DNA of 64,000 bases from Nannobrachium achirus. Its lineage: Eukaryota; Chordata; Actinopteri; Myctophiformes; Myctophidae. Each line of letters begins with the position of its first letter. Within the stretch, counting starts at the first letter, position 1. Shown here piece after piece: positions 11,361 to 22,187 of the stretch. A program made the position numbers and the translations under genes. Below the pieces are notes generated by a model. That model saw only the letters and a list, made by a program, of their open reading frames with translations, was not told the DNA's origin and searched no databases. Location: positions 1,772,501 through 1,836,500 of the forward strand of contig OY997648.1 in NCBI GenBank assembly GCA_963921795.1. Direction: 5' to 3'.

Positions 11361-12272
11361 TGTTACGGCCAGTGGTCGTATTATTATGATTATTATTTGG
11401 TATTATGATTCCATTATTATTCTTATTTGTGTTTGGACTTTGTATAATGGAATTCATTTAGAGTTATGGTGGGTTGGAATATATATATGATTTGAGGCTT
11501 GTATGAAAATGTACTTCTTTCTATTATCAAGGTGGTGAATGGAGACTGGCTGTGGAGTGAATGCAGAGTGCAGAGTTGAGTTGTGGTGCCATGCATGAGC
11601 TTGAGGTGGTTATTGAATGAGTGAGCAGATTGCCAGGTCCGGCCCTCAGACCTGCCCATGCCAGTCCCATTCGCCGATACCTGTTGACGCCCAGGCCAGG
11701 ATTGGCCATCCTGATGAGGCTGTTTCTACAAAAGTGCCATTCTGAGCTAACAGCAGTGAAGGACAGACGGCTTGTTTGCAGCAGAGGCTCGATTCCTCTC
11801 TCCTTCGAACCCATTGCCTAAGTTCCAGTACATACTTTTGCCTACTTTCGTTATTAGTTCATCTTCAGTGTATTTTGACTTAGTTTCTCCAGCCCTCCCA
11901 ACTTCTGTTGTTTAGTATTGTTATTCATTCCTTATTGTTCCACTTTTGTGTTGTCACAATGTAGGGGTGTTTGGTCTTTTGTTTTGGTCCCCTTTCTTTT
12001 TGTAAAGTTATTTAGATAGGTAAGTTAGGGTTAAGTATTTGTATCTTTATTTTTGTTAGGGGTTTCAGATTAGGGATATTTTCTTTTCAGTGTAGTGGTT
12101 TTTCTCAAATGTAAACCAGCACCTCGAAGCCTTTTCTCAACACTTGAAAAAAAAGCATCAAAATAGAGATTTTGTCTCTGACTAAAAAAATAATAAAAGA
12201 AACCTTTTTTGGAAAGTCGTTGTCCTGTCCATTTATGTTGCTTCTCCCGTCCCTAGCGGGTCAGTCGTAACA
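11361..12272 (+). repeat. Gypsy LTR 2 (internal, 912 bp)
   Basis: Same length and ends as LTR 1. It serves as the 3' LTR of body 1 and the 5' LTR of body 2. No target duplication flanks it: polypurine tract on one side, primer site on the other. Confidence 0.95.
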
Positions 12273-12277
12273 TAAAT

Positions 12278-12295
12278 TGGGGGCTCCAGTCCGGT
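12278..12295 (+). other. Primer binding site, body 2
   Basis: Same TGGGGGCTCCAGTCCGG sequence and spacing as at 6310. Confidence 0.6.
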
Positions 12296-12532
12296 CTTTT
12301 CGAACCTGGTTAATTCCAATACTTTTTGCGACTTTTTTTTCTCGGTCTCGGGTAAAAATTGTCCTTATTTGGAATTAATTTGCAGCTTGATTCATAGTAT
12401 CCCTTAGTCTAGTCCTTATTTCGTTAAGTAGGCTTATCTTTGTACTTTTGGTTACTTCTGGTTACTTCTGTTTCATTCGTATTGATTTAAAGGTTAATGG
12501 GTTCTATTTCTCGATTTGGTGCGTAGACCTTG

Positions 12533-15500
12533 ATGTTGTCTGGCGGATTTATTCTGTTGCACAGGGTTTGTATTCTATTTCTATTCATGGCTAGTTTGGC
12601 TTCAAGTGGGCCGGTGGATGAGCCAGATGAGGTGCATTATTTCCCGAGTTCTCCCACTATAACTAAGTTGGATGAGTGCACGAAGCCGGAGCTGCTTCTG
12701 ATCGCTAAAGTATTCAAGGCTGATGTTAATGCTGGTGCGAATAAGGCTGAAATTAAACAGTCTGTGGTGGATAAATTAATTGAGAAAGGTATAATCGGTG
12801 GGGTGTCTGAGCCGGCGGCGATTCCATCCGTGCGCCCAAGGGCGCATAGCGGCCAGGGGGTAGACGAGGCTGCGGCTTCACCCCCTGGCTACGGTACTAA
12901 AGTTTCGCCGACGACTCCTAACAAACTGTCTGAGGGTGACCCAGGGGGTCTCGAGCTGGCTCTCCGCCTCCGAGAGGTGGAACTTCAAATGAAAACCCAC
13001 GAAGTTGAGCTGTTGCGTTTGCGCAACAGAGCCGTGGAGCTCGATAGGTTGCCTAACCCTCATCGTCCTACGACAGTAACTACACCACCAGGTACGTCAA
13101 CACCTTCTCAGTCAGCCACTGTCAGTGCCTTTGACATGACGAAGCACCTTGCATTAGTTCCTCACTTTAGAGAGGCCGAGATTGACTCATATTTCGATGC
13201 GTTTGAGCGCATTGCAACCATTGTTAAATGGCCTCAAGATGTGTGGAGTCTGTTGTTGCAAACCAAGTTAGTGGGAAAAGCTCGGGAAGTTTGCGCAGCC
13301 TTGTCTATGGCCGAGAGCCTTGATTATGCCACAGTTAAGGAGACAATTCTCCGTGCCTATGAGCTTGTCCCCGAGGCATATCGCCAGCGGTTCCGATCCT
13401 GTGAGAAATCTGCAAATCAGACTCACGGGGAATTTGCCAGAGAAAAAGCTGTGCTATTTGATAAATGGTGTTCCGCCAGTAACGTTAAGTCTATGCACCT
13501 AATGCGAGAATTGGTCCTCTTAGAGGAATTTAAATCCTGTCTTCCTGATCGTGTGGTTCTCTACTTAAATGAACAAAAAGTAGATACTTTGGCTCAAGCT
13601 GCAGTGCGCGCTGACGAATTCATGCTGACTCACAAATCTGTGTTTCCTTCTCCCTCTGCGCGCCGTGACCCTGTGGGCGGCAAGGGGGGAAAGAAGTTTT
13701 CTGTGTTAAGAAACCCACCTCAGTCTGATAGTAATGGTAATAGTGGCTCCTCAGAGAGTCGGGAACGGGAATGTTTCTATTGCCACGAAAAGGGTCATGT
13801 GATTAAGCATTGTTCTGCTCTAAAACGCAAGGAAAATTCAGGCTCAGCTAAACCAAAAACTGTGGGGTTTATTAAATCCATTTCTCCTCCGCATTCGCCT
13901 GTAGCAGGTGAAATGGAGGAATGTTTTGGCCCGTTTCTCACCAAAGGTTCAGTGTCCCTGTCAGGTCAGGAGGGTGATCAGGTACCGATCACTATACTAC
14001 GTGACACGGGGGCGTCACAGTCTCTCATTTTGAATAATGTGCTGCCTTTCTCTGAGAAGTCGTTTTGTGGTTCAGATGCCCTTGTGTTGGGAGTAGAGAT
14101 GAATTCACTGCGTGCTCCACTGCATAGTGTGTTTTTGCGCTCGCCTCTGGTTACTGGTTTTGTGCAGGTGGGTACTCGTGAATGCTTACCAGTTGGCGGC
14201 GTATCGTTGATTCTTGGCAACGACTTGGCTGGTGAAAAGGTTTTCCCCACGCCAAGGGTGGTTGAGAATCCTGTGATCGATTTGGATCAGTCTGTTATGG
14301 GCACCTCGGCTCTTTTCCCTGCTTGCGCTGTGACCCGTGCACAAGCTCGGAAGGGCTATGATAATGTGACTTTGAATGACACATTTATGTGTTCTGACTC
14401 ACCGGTGACTCGCTCTGACATTAAGCCTAAGAAAAAGGTAGATAATGTACTGCCCATAAAGACTGACTTTGTGTTCGATGTTAACAAGGATGCTTTTGTT
14501 TCTGCACAGCAAAATGATCCATCTCTCGCTGTCTGCTGGGGGGCCGCTCGTGCGCAGGACGCGCCGAGCGCGTACAGTGTGGAGGATGGCATTTTGCTGC
14601 GCACTTGGTTCCCGCCTGGTGTTGGTGATCTTGGCTGGAATTCGATTAAGCAGGTGATTGTTCCGCAACCATTTCGTTACCAAATTCTAAGTCTCGCCCA
14701 TGACAGTGTTTCTGGCCACCTAGGTGTACGAAAAACGTACCATCGCATTATGCGTTACTTTTGGTGGCCTGGGCTTAAATCTGATGTGTCAAAATTTTGC
14801 CGCACATGTCATGTTTGTCAAATGATGGGTAAACCTAACCAGGTTATCCCTCCTGCTCCTTTAGTGCCTATTCTGGCAATTGGAGAACCATTCGAACATA
14901 TCATTATTGACTGTGTGGGTCCACTCCCTAAGACTAAGTCTGGTTATCAGTATTTGCTGACTATAATGTGCGCTGCCACTCGTTACCCTGAGGCAATTCC
15001 ATTGCGCACATTAAAGGCCAAATACGTGATAAATGCTCTTGTTAATTTTTTCTCTATCTTTGGCCTACCGATTTCCTGCCAATCTGACAGAGGCAGTAAT
15101 TTCACCTCAAAAGTGTTTAAGCAGGCCATGGCGTCCTTGTCCATCAAACGCAAACTGTCTTCCGCTTTTCATCCTGAGTCCCAAGGTGTTTTGGAGAGAT
15201 TCCATTCCACTCTTAAATCGACAATGAAAAAGTACTGTGCTGAGACTGGCAGAGAATGGGATGTGGGTCTACCTTTTTTGCTTATGGCAGTCAGAGAGAG
15301 TGTTCAAGAGTCACTTGGTTTTTCCCCTAATGAGCTTGTGTTTGGGCATAGTGTACGTGGTCCTCTCCGGGTGCTCCGTGACCGATTGCTGTTAAATCCA
15401 AATGTTCCCGCCTCGAATGTGTTGGATTATGTGTCTGCGTTTAGAGAGCGCCTGCACAAGGCCCGTGATTTTGCCCGCAGTGCATTGGCTGAGTCACAGG

Positions 15501-17284
15501 GGAAAATGAAAGAGCGATATGATCGCAAATCTGTTAAACGTGAGTTTCAAGTGGGTGACAGGGTGCTGCTTTTGCTCCCTATGCTCACTTCTTCTCTGCA
15601 TGCTAAATTCTGTGGTCCATATGTTGTCGAAAAAAAACTGAGTGACACGGATTATGTTATTGGGACCCCAGACCGCCGTAGAAAGACCAGAGTGTGCCAC
15701 ATTAATATGCTCAAGCCATATTTCGTTCGCTCTGAGAGTGTTGCGCCTCCAGTTTCACCTGCCCCCGTAGCTTCTGTTGTGTCCGTTGCACCTTCACTTT
15801 ATTCCCCAGAAAGTGATGGTTTGCATCCTAAGGGCTCTTCTGGCTCTAGTTTGCGAAACTCTGAAATTCTGAAAAATCTGCCTTATCATTTGCAGCACTT
15901 GGATTTATTGGCTCAAGCAGACATTGGTGCTTTGATTAAAAATAATCCTACTCTCTTCTCAGATGTACCATCCCGCACTACGGTCCTCTCCCATGATGTG
16001 GACGTAGGTGAGAGTTCTCCTATTAAGCAGCATGCTTATAGGGTAAATCCCACTAAACGCTCTTTGTTTAAGAAAGAGGTGGATTATTTGCTAGAAAATG
16101 GGCTGGCCATTCCCAGTTCTAGTCCCTGGAGCTCTCCATGTTTGCTTGTGCCAAAATCTGACGGCAGTCAGCGCTTCTGTACAGATTACAGGAAAGTAAA
16201 TGGTGTTACTAAGCCTGATTCGTATCCTCTACCTCGTATGGAGGACTGTGTAGACCGCGTTGGTGCTGCTAAATTTGTTACGAAGCTCGATCTGCTTAAA
16301 GGATATTGGCAGGTCCCTTTAACTGATCGTGCTTCAGACATCTCTGCTTTCGTTACTCCCGATGGGTTGTATCAGTATACTGTTATGCCATTCGGGCTTC
16401 GTAATGCACCCGCTACATTTCAACGGCTTATGCACAATGTGTTAAGGGGAGTTGAAAACTGTGAGGTGTATCTCGATGATGTGGTTGCCTATTCGGATAC
16501 GTGGCCAGAGCATATGCACACTCTAGGGTTGATTTTCGGTAGGTTGGCGCGGGCTAACCTGACACTCAATCTGTCAAAGTGTGAATTTGGCCGTGCTACT
16601 GTCACATATCTGGGTAAGGAGGTGGGCCAGGGTCAAGTTCGGGCCATTGATGCCAAGGTCAAGGCCATTGTTAATTACCCTGTTCCTACTAGTCGCCGTA
16701 GTCTGCGACGTTTTCTAGGTATGTCTAGTTATTACCGCGCCTTCTGTAAAAATTTCGCTGATGTAGTCGCTCCTTTAACCAGTCTAACTAGTACTAAAAG
16801 GCCCTACATCTGGTCGCCTGCTTGTCAGCATGCTTTTGAGTGTTGTAAGGCTCTTCTCTGCAGCACTCCTGTTCTGGCTGCTCCAAACTTTAAGATGCCC
16901 TTCAAGCTGGAGGTGGATGCGAGTGACAATGGAGCCGGGGCAGTTCTGCTGCAGGAGGATGTCTCAGGTATAAACCATCCCATTTGTTACTACTCCAAAA
17001 AGTTTAACACACCGCAGAGCCACTACAGTACCATAGAAAAAGAGACTTTATCTCTGTTGCTTGCTGTACAGTTTTTTGAAGTCTACGTGGGTTCTAGCCC
17101 AATGCCTGTGGTTGTTTACACTGATCATAATCCTTTGGTTTTTTTGAGACAAATGAAGAATTCGAATCAAAGACTTATGAGGTGGTCCTTACTGGTACAG
17201 GACTTTAATTTGGATATTTGCCACAAGAGAGGGGCTGATAATGTCTTGGCAGACGCCCTTTCTCGCGTGTTTTCCCCAGCCTAG
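12533..17284 (+). CDS. Gypsy Gag-Pol polyprotein, copy 2
   Basis: Same length and domain order as copy 1: zinc knuckle, DTGAS protease, integrase with D-D-E core and GPY module, YLDD reverse transcriptase, RNase H. Two residues differ. An Arg in the SPPRSP stretch before the protease is His here, and a Ser in QPFRSQ just before the integrase zinc region is Tyr. None of the catalytic motifs is touched, so both copies look coding-competent. Neither body has a private target duplication. The near identity means duplication or insertion was very recent, or that the copies were homogenised. Confidence 0.95.
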   Translation: MLSGGFILLHRVCILFLFMASLASSGPVDEPDEVHYFPSSPTITKLDECTKPELLLIAKVFKADVNAGANKAEIKQSVVDKLIEKGIIGGVSEPAAIPSVRPRAHSGQGVDEAAASPPGYGTKVSPTTPNKLSEGDPGGLELALRLREVELQMKTHEVELLRLRNRAVELDRLPNPHRPTTVTTPPGTSTPSQSATVSAFDMTKHLALVPHFREAEIDSYFDAFERIATIVKWPQDVWSLLLQTKLVGKAREVCAALSMAESLDYATVKETILRAYELVPEAYRQRFRSCEKSANQTHGEFAREKAVLFDKWCSASNVKSMHLMRELVLLEEFKSCLPDRVVLYLNEQKVDTLAQAAVRADEFMLTHKSVFPSPSARRDPVGGKGGKKFSVLRNPPQSDSNGNSGSSESRERECFYCHEKGHVIKHCSALKRKENSGSAKPKTVGFIKSISPPHSPVAGEMEECFGPFLTKGSVSLSGQEGDQVPITILRDTGASQSLILNNVLPFSEKSFCGSDALVLGVEMNSLRAPLHSVFLRSPLVTGFVQVGTRECLPVGGVSLILGNDLAGEKVFPTPRVVENPVIDLDQSVMGTSALFPACAVTRAQARKGYDNVTLNDTFMCSDSPVTRSDIKPKKKVDNVLPIKTDFVFDVNKDAFVSAQQNDPSLAVCWGAARAQDAPSAYSVEDGILLRTWFPPGVGDLGWNSIKQVIVPQPFRYQILSLAHDSVSGHLGVRKTYHRIMRYFWWPGLKSDVSKFCRTCHVCQMMGKPNQVIPPAPLVPILAIGEPFEHIIIDCVGPLPKTKSGYQYLLTIMCAATRYPEAIPLRTLKAKYVINALVNFFSIFGLPISCQSDRGSNFTSKVFKQAMASLSIKRKLSSAFHPESQGVLERFHSTLKSTMKKYCAETGREWDVGLPFLLMAVRESVQESLGFSPNELVFGHSVRGPLRVLRDRLLLNPNVPASNVLDYVSAFRERLHKARDFARSALAESQGKMKERYDRKSVKREFQVGDRVLLLLPMLTSSLHAKFCGPYVVEKKLSDTDYVIGTPDRRRKTRVCHINMLKPYFVRSESVAPPVSPAPVASVVSVAPSLYSPESDGLHPKGSSGSSLRNSEILKNLPYHLQHLDLLAQADIGALIKNNPTLFSDVPSRTTVLSHDVDVGESSPIKQHAYRVNPTKRSLFKKEVDYLLENGLAIPSSSPWSSPCLLVPKSDGSQRFCTDYRKVNGVTKPDSYPLPRMEDCVDRVGAAKFVTKLDLLKGYWQVPLTDRASDISAFVTPDGLYQYTVMPFGLRNAPATFQRLMHNVLRGVENCEVYLDDVVAYSDTWPEHMHTLGLIFGRLARANLTLNLSKCEFGRATVTYLGKEVGQGQVRAIDAKVKAIVNYPVPTSRRSLRRFLGMSSYYRAFCKNFADVVAPLTSLTSTKRPYIWSPACQHAFECCKALLCSTPVLAAPNFKMPFKLEVDASDNGAGAVLLQEDVSGINHPICYYSKKFNTPQSHYSTIEKETLSLLLAVQFFEVYVGSSPMPVVVYTDHNPLVFLRQMKNSNQRLMRWSLLVQDFNLDICHKRGADNVLADALSRVFSPA

Positions 17285-17317
17285 AAACCTTCTTTTTGGG
17301 AGGGGGAGGTTCTCTTT

Positions 17318-17328
17318 AGGAGGGGGGG
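17318..17328 (+). other. Gypsy polypurine tract, body 2
   Basis: AGGAGGGGGGG directly before LTR 3. Confidence 0.8.
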
Positions 17329-18236
17329 TGTTACGGCCAGTGGTCGTATTATTATGATTATTATTTGGTATTATGATTCCATTATTATTCTTATTTGTGT
17401 TTGGACTTTGTATAATGGAATTCATTTAGAGTTATGGTGGGTTGGAATATATATATGATTTGAGGCTTGTATGAAAATGTACTTCTTTCTATTATCAAGG
17501 TGGTGAATGGAGACTGGCTGTGGAGTGAATGCAGAGTGCAGAGTTGAGTTGTGGTGCCATGCATGAGCTTGAGGTGGTTATTGAATGAGTGAGCAGATTG
17601 CCAGGTCCGGCCCTCAGACCTGCCCATGCCAGTCCCATTCGCCGATACCTGTTGACGCCCAGGCCAGGATTGGCCATCCTGATGAGGCTGTTTCTACAAA
17701 AGTGCCATTCTGAGCTAACAGCAGTGAAGGACAGACGGCTTGTTTGCAGCAGAGGCTCGATTCCTCTCTCCTTCGAACCCATTGCCTAAGTTCCAGTACA
17801 TACTTTTGCCTACTTTCGTTATTAGTTCATCTTCAGTGTATTTTGACTTAGTTTCTCCAGCCCTCCCAACTTCTGTTGTTTAGTATTGTTATTCATTCCT
17901 TATTGTTCCACTTTTGTGTTGTCACAATGTAGGGGTGTTTGGTCTTTTGTTTTGGTCCCCTTTCTTTTTGTAAAGTTATTTAGATAAGTTAGGGTTAAGT
18001 ATTTGTATCTTTATTTTTGTTAGGGGTTTCAGATTAGGGATATTTTCTTTTCAGTGTAGTGGTTTTTCTCAAATGTAAACCAGCACCTCGAAGCCTTTTC
18101 TCAACACTTGAAAAAAAAGCATCAAAATAGAGATTTTGTCTCTGACTAAAAAAATAATAAAAGAAACCTTTTTTGGAAAGTCGTTGTCCTGTCCATTTAT
18201 GTTGCTTCTCCCGTCCCTAGCGGGTCAGTCGTAACA
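17329..18236 (+). repeat. Gypsy LTR 3 (908 bp)
   Basis: Same as LTRs 1 and 2 except for a 4-bp deletion: TTAGATAAGTTAGGG here where the others read TTAGATAGGTAAGTTAGGG. It is followed by CCGTA, the right copy of the target duplication. Confidence 0.95.
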
Positions 18237-20403
18237 CCGTATCAATGGCCGTCATGGTACTGAGTTTAAGCTGGACGGGCTGGGTGTCTACTGCCAGGTC
18301 TTCAAGGATATTTTCCAAGACAAATGTGGAGTTACTTTGCGTATCAAGTGCTGCATAGGTTAGAACCTCTCTCTGTGGCTCCTCCTCAGACGATATAAAT
18401 ACCGGAACGATGGTTGTGGTGGCAGAAGCAGCTTGTCGGAACACTGTGTGAGTCGTGGCAGTATGGATCTCTCTCTCACCATGTCTCTCCGTGGAATTAG
18501 ACTCCCTCGCCAACTCTCCCCCCATCGCCGCTTCTCTCACCGGTCTTTCATCCCTGTCATGCAGGCTGGTGGGATGAGGTCGGCCACATGCGCCACAGGT
18601 ATGTCGCCTTCTGCATTCCTTGCTACTATGTCCCCTTCTCAGGCACCCGAAGCAGAGTTGATTTTCAAGAATGTACGATTTCTTATCTTCAAGAGATTTC
18701 TTTGCGAAGGTGGGGCATGTTGCGATACCATGTCCTTCCTGAGTACAAACGGGGCAGGTGAACAAAGGCTTGGAGTTCAAGTCATTACTCTGGGCACTGG
18801 TGTGGAAGGCACTGGTTCTTTTAGATGTTCTCTCATCTGCCGGCCGGCGATTTACCATGAAGGGAGAGGCAATGGGATTACAAGCTATACTAGCTTCTGT
18901 TTGAAGATACTTTGCAAAATGTGAGAAGGTCGGATAGTCTCCAGATTCTTCCAGTTCCTTGACTACCACTCTGCTCCATCTGCGCACAATCCATTCTGGT
19001 AGCCTTTTGAGGATTTTGTGGTTCTCCTCACAATCATTCAGAATGGATAATCCTTTAACATGTGGCATAGCCTCCACACAACTCTGTAGGAAATCAGCGA
19101 AGTCTCTGAGGGCAAAAGGATCATCTGAACTAATGTTGGGCCATTTCATTAGCTTGTCACGAAAAGCCTTTTGTACGATAAAGGGGTTTCCGTATCTGTC
19201 TTGTAAGACCTTCCAAGCTCCCTGGTATGCATCATCGGAGTTTCTGTAAAAGAAACCTTCCACAGCCCTGAGGGCTTCTCCAGCTAGATAGTGCTTCAAA
19301 TAGAACATTTTCTCACTCGCAGAAAGTGGCTGTCTGTCAATCAGTGCAATGAAAGACATTTTCCAGTCCACAAATTCTAATGGCTCCCCAGAAAAGGTTG
19401 TTGGCTCAGGAGCAGGGAGACGGTTGATACTTAGTGAACTTATGAGTGACTTGGTGAGACCTTCTGTATCCAGAGTAGCTGGTGAAATACTGGATGCTTG
19501 CATAGACTGGGATGGTGTTGCCTTTGGATTTGGTTGAGGAATTGATGTAACATTTGGAGTAGCAGAGAGTAAATTGTTAATTGGGTTGTTGCAGGGTTCA
19601 AGGTCACCTTGAAAGTTGTCATATGCCTGAACTCGTGCTGCTGCTACTTTAACATCCCGTTGAGCTTTAAGCTGCTTTAATTTAGCTTTTGCCTCTTGTA
19701 GTTTTGCTTGCTGGGTGTGGATTTCCTGCTGATATTTTTCTTTCTCCCTTTTAGCAGCAAAATCTGCTTCGGCATCAGCTCTCTTGCTGGAGCTAGTATC
19801 GGAGTGATTGCTGGCTATGGAAGGGGTTTGTGGCTGCAATGGGTGGGTTCCACGGGACTGTGCACGGTCATCTGCACCATGTGATGTTCCAGAGATAACT
19901 GTTTCTGTGTCAGTATGTCCAAATACTGAGCCAAACTCCTTTTTATTTAAAGCAATTCTGACATAGGCTTTAACAAGCTGCTCATTGAAAGGTTTGCCCA
20001 GAGTTTCCAAGTGCTTATTTACTATTTCGCAAATATCTGAGGTGATTATTATGCAGGTGTCCATTTTCTTTACGATATCTGGGGTAGGAGTGGAATTTTG
20101 CTGAATGGACTCATAGCCTTCACTTATTGCGGCGTGGTTGTTCTGAATGTTGGTTTTGATGTCGACAAGGTCCTCTGCTGAACAAAATGATTTTAATGCC
20201 TTTCGAGACTCTCTTGCAGCATGCATCCAGGTAGTGTAAGCTTTGTTAAATGCCTTTTCCTGTTTTTTCAATTTATCTGCATGCATCTTCTGGCCCTTCT
20301 CTGTTAGGGTTCTTTCACGGGTACTTTGTCTGACCTGGTGTGCATCGGTCACCGGCTCTTCATGCTCAATAGCATTGGGTGCGTTGACTTGTTCCCCCTT
20401 CAT
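18237..20403 (-). CDS. BEL gag and N-terminal protease part (split by Gypsy insertion)
   Basis: About 720 codons from the ATG at 20403. There is a charged helical N-terminal region (KLQEAKAKLKQLKAQRD, a coiled-coil candidate) and a DUF1759-type gag core (LPAPEPTTFSGEPLEFVDWK, then FYLKHYLAGEALRAVEGF). CCHC-like fingers follow (CPVCTQEGHGIATC, CFGCLRRGHSSKEC, CGACGRPHPTSLH), then the start of the retropepsin-like domain at AALDTQSNSTF, where the DTQS is the candidate active-site loop. The frame runs into the Gypsy LTR and picks up a few foreign residues before a stop. An upstream ATG at 20494 opens about 32 coding-looking codons (MAEHDETTV...) in another frame. That frame ends near the C5 run at 20394-20398, so the natural start may have been lost by a 1-bp slip. 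Confidence 0.88.
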
Positions 20404-20494
20404 TTTCAATAATGTCCGCTGTGTTGATAATTGTTTCTTCAGGTATCAATGCTGGTTGCTGCATGTTGACTGTAGTCTCATCATGTTCTGCCAT

Positions 20495-21103
20495 TTTGTT
20501 TGAATATTGACAATTCAGTTTAAACGACCATTGAAACGCAAGGCTTCACAATATGTATCACTTTGACCCTCAAAGTAATATAAAAAACAAACCAGCAAAT
20601 GTAGTACCTGACTCAAATGTCCCCTTTAATTGCCATGTATCCATCAACACAGCTTAAATACCTTGTTTAAACAACCATTAATGCAAGGCTTCACAATTAT
20701 CTACCATTTTGAACTTCAAAGTAATGTCAAAGAACAAACCAGCAAATGCAGTACTGACCCAAATGTCCCCTTTAACTGTCATGTATCAATGCAGCTCAAA
20801 ACCTTGTTTGGCACAACCTGAAATCCCTTCACATCAAAAAATACATTTTGTGTTTCACCCCTTTTGTCTTTGTTCTTGTAATTTTATTTTATTTTGTTGT
20901 CCTTTAAACGACCTTCAGTCTGGTGAAGAGTAGAGAATACCTGTCATTTGTCCTTTCAAAGCATGTGTTACCGTGTGTTGGGTGTTGTGTGACAAACTTG
21001 GGGCATGGGATGATGAGGAAGATGAAGAGGAAGATGGTGAGGAAGATGGCTGTAGATGAACTGTTGGTGTCGATGTTGAGTGGCTTCTGCGTCAAGTTTT
21101 CAC
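20495..21103 (-). other. BEL 5' leader with a tandem duplication
   Basis: Untranslated leader between the 5' LTR and gag. A segment of about 145 bp occurs twice, at roughly 20510-20650 and 20655-20800; shared phrases are GCAAGGCTTCACAAT, AACAAACCAGCAAATG and AATGTCCCCTTTAA. The minus strand right after the LTR reads GTGAAAACTTGACGCAG, the expected place of the primer site; I cannot name the tRNA. Confidence 0.65.
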
Positions 21104-22033
21104 TGTAGCTGCCCTGGGTTATGAATAAAGATGAAGCGGTTGTTTCCAAACGGGTGTCTTTTATTTTCGCCTCTTGTCACAATGAAGCATCATCGAACAC
21201 CGTGAAAACTATGAAAATAGAATTAAATAATATTACAAATACATTCATCACTTCATAGTTTCACGTCAACCATAAAAACTGTATTTCCATCAATGGCTTT
21301 TCAACAATTCAATTCAACAATAAGATAATTCATTAATGCAGTGATTCATTTCAATTTAGTTAAAAGCAATCAATCAATAACCCAGTCAATTTAAACTGCC
21401 AACAAACAAATACCAAAAACAAACAAAAGAACAAAGCAAAATATACAAAACTCAAAACGAAATACCAAGCAACTACAATTAAAGAGCTCCCAAATAATCA
21501 ACAATGAAGCACAAAACCTCAAACAAAGGAAACTCATGTTGCTACCTTGTTGCCGCTAACCGGGGGTTGCAAATCCTGTGCCAAGAAGAGCCACCTTTAC
21601 CAGCTTCTGGTGCCCCAAACAGTTGGTGATAGCATGGTGCTGTAGTATAAACAACATGAACAGAGCTCACTCAAACTGGTAAGACATTCCTTAAAGATTC
21701 AGATAAATGTTGCAAATGCTTACAAACAATTCATACCTGGCCAAATTGCTTTCCAAACAAAGTGTGGAGGTGTGCTGGCCTGTGCACCTGTGTGGCAGCT
21801 AATGCTGCTGCTGCAGTGTAACACTGTGTCTGTCTGAATGAGTGAACTGTGAAGCGTGCATGCATCACATATAGGAGCTCTGGTCAGTAACAGGAAGTAT
21901 CAGCAACAGGAAGTATCAAAATAAAGTTACAGGAAATGTCAAATTAAAGTAACCAAAATTAAGCAACAAAAGACAAAACTTTATTATAGAAATAATTCGA
22001 GTTTAAAAGTCTCAAGTGTCACGGGCACTTACA
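21104..22033 (-). repeat. BEL 5' LTR (930 bp)
   Basis: Partner of 3488-4413, 4 bp longer through one extra TCTG. It is followed on the plus strand by ACAGT, the outer target duplication. Confidence 0.93.
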
Positions 22034-22038
22034 ACAGT

Positions 22039-22134
22039 TAATAAAACTCCATTATTCAGGCACATTTCAGCCAGCTTTAGTGGCTTATAGGACCCCACTC
22101 ACTGTGCAGCCAGGGGTCAGGGGTCAACAAGCCA

Positions 22135-22187
<53 letters not shown>

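Larger units (their letters stand above)
5393..18236 (+). mobile_element. Composite Ty3/Gypsy (Gmr1-like) element: LTR-body-LTR-body-LTR
   Basis: Three LTRs (5393-6304, 11361-12272, 17329-18236) alternate with two bodies that repeat at an offset of exactly 5968 bp. Only the outermost ends carry a target duplication, CCGTA at 5388-5392 and 18237-18241. This indicates one integration site, with the extra body-plus-LTR gained by unequal exchange between LTRs, by integration of a multimer, or by assembly error. The insertion is inside the BEL protease region and in the opposite orientation. I found three base differences between the bodies (6501/12469, 7925/13893, 8711/14679) and a 4-bp deletion in the last LTR. 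Confidence 0.95.
3488..22033 (-). mobile_element. BEL/Pao LTR retrotransposon, non-autonomous, with nested Gypsy insertion
   Basis: Bounded by near-identical LTRs at 3488-4413 and 21104-22033, which read TGTAAGTG...AGCTACA on the minus strand. The outer flanks carry the same five bases, ACAGT (3483-3487 and 22034-22038), the target-site duplication expected of an intact integration. The coding part (20494 down to 4474, interrupted at 18237/5387) has a BEL gag, CCHC-type fingers and a retropepsin-like domain. It stops 60 bp before the 3' LTR, with no reverse transcriptase, RNase H or integrase. It must have moved with enzymes supplied in trans, or lost pol as it moved. A 12.8-kb Gypsy composite sits in the protease region. 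Confidence 0.93.

Noticed and set aside
18433..18924. 163-residue plus frame opposite BEL gag
   Set aside because: Antisense shadow of the gag zinc-finger region, with no independent support.
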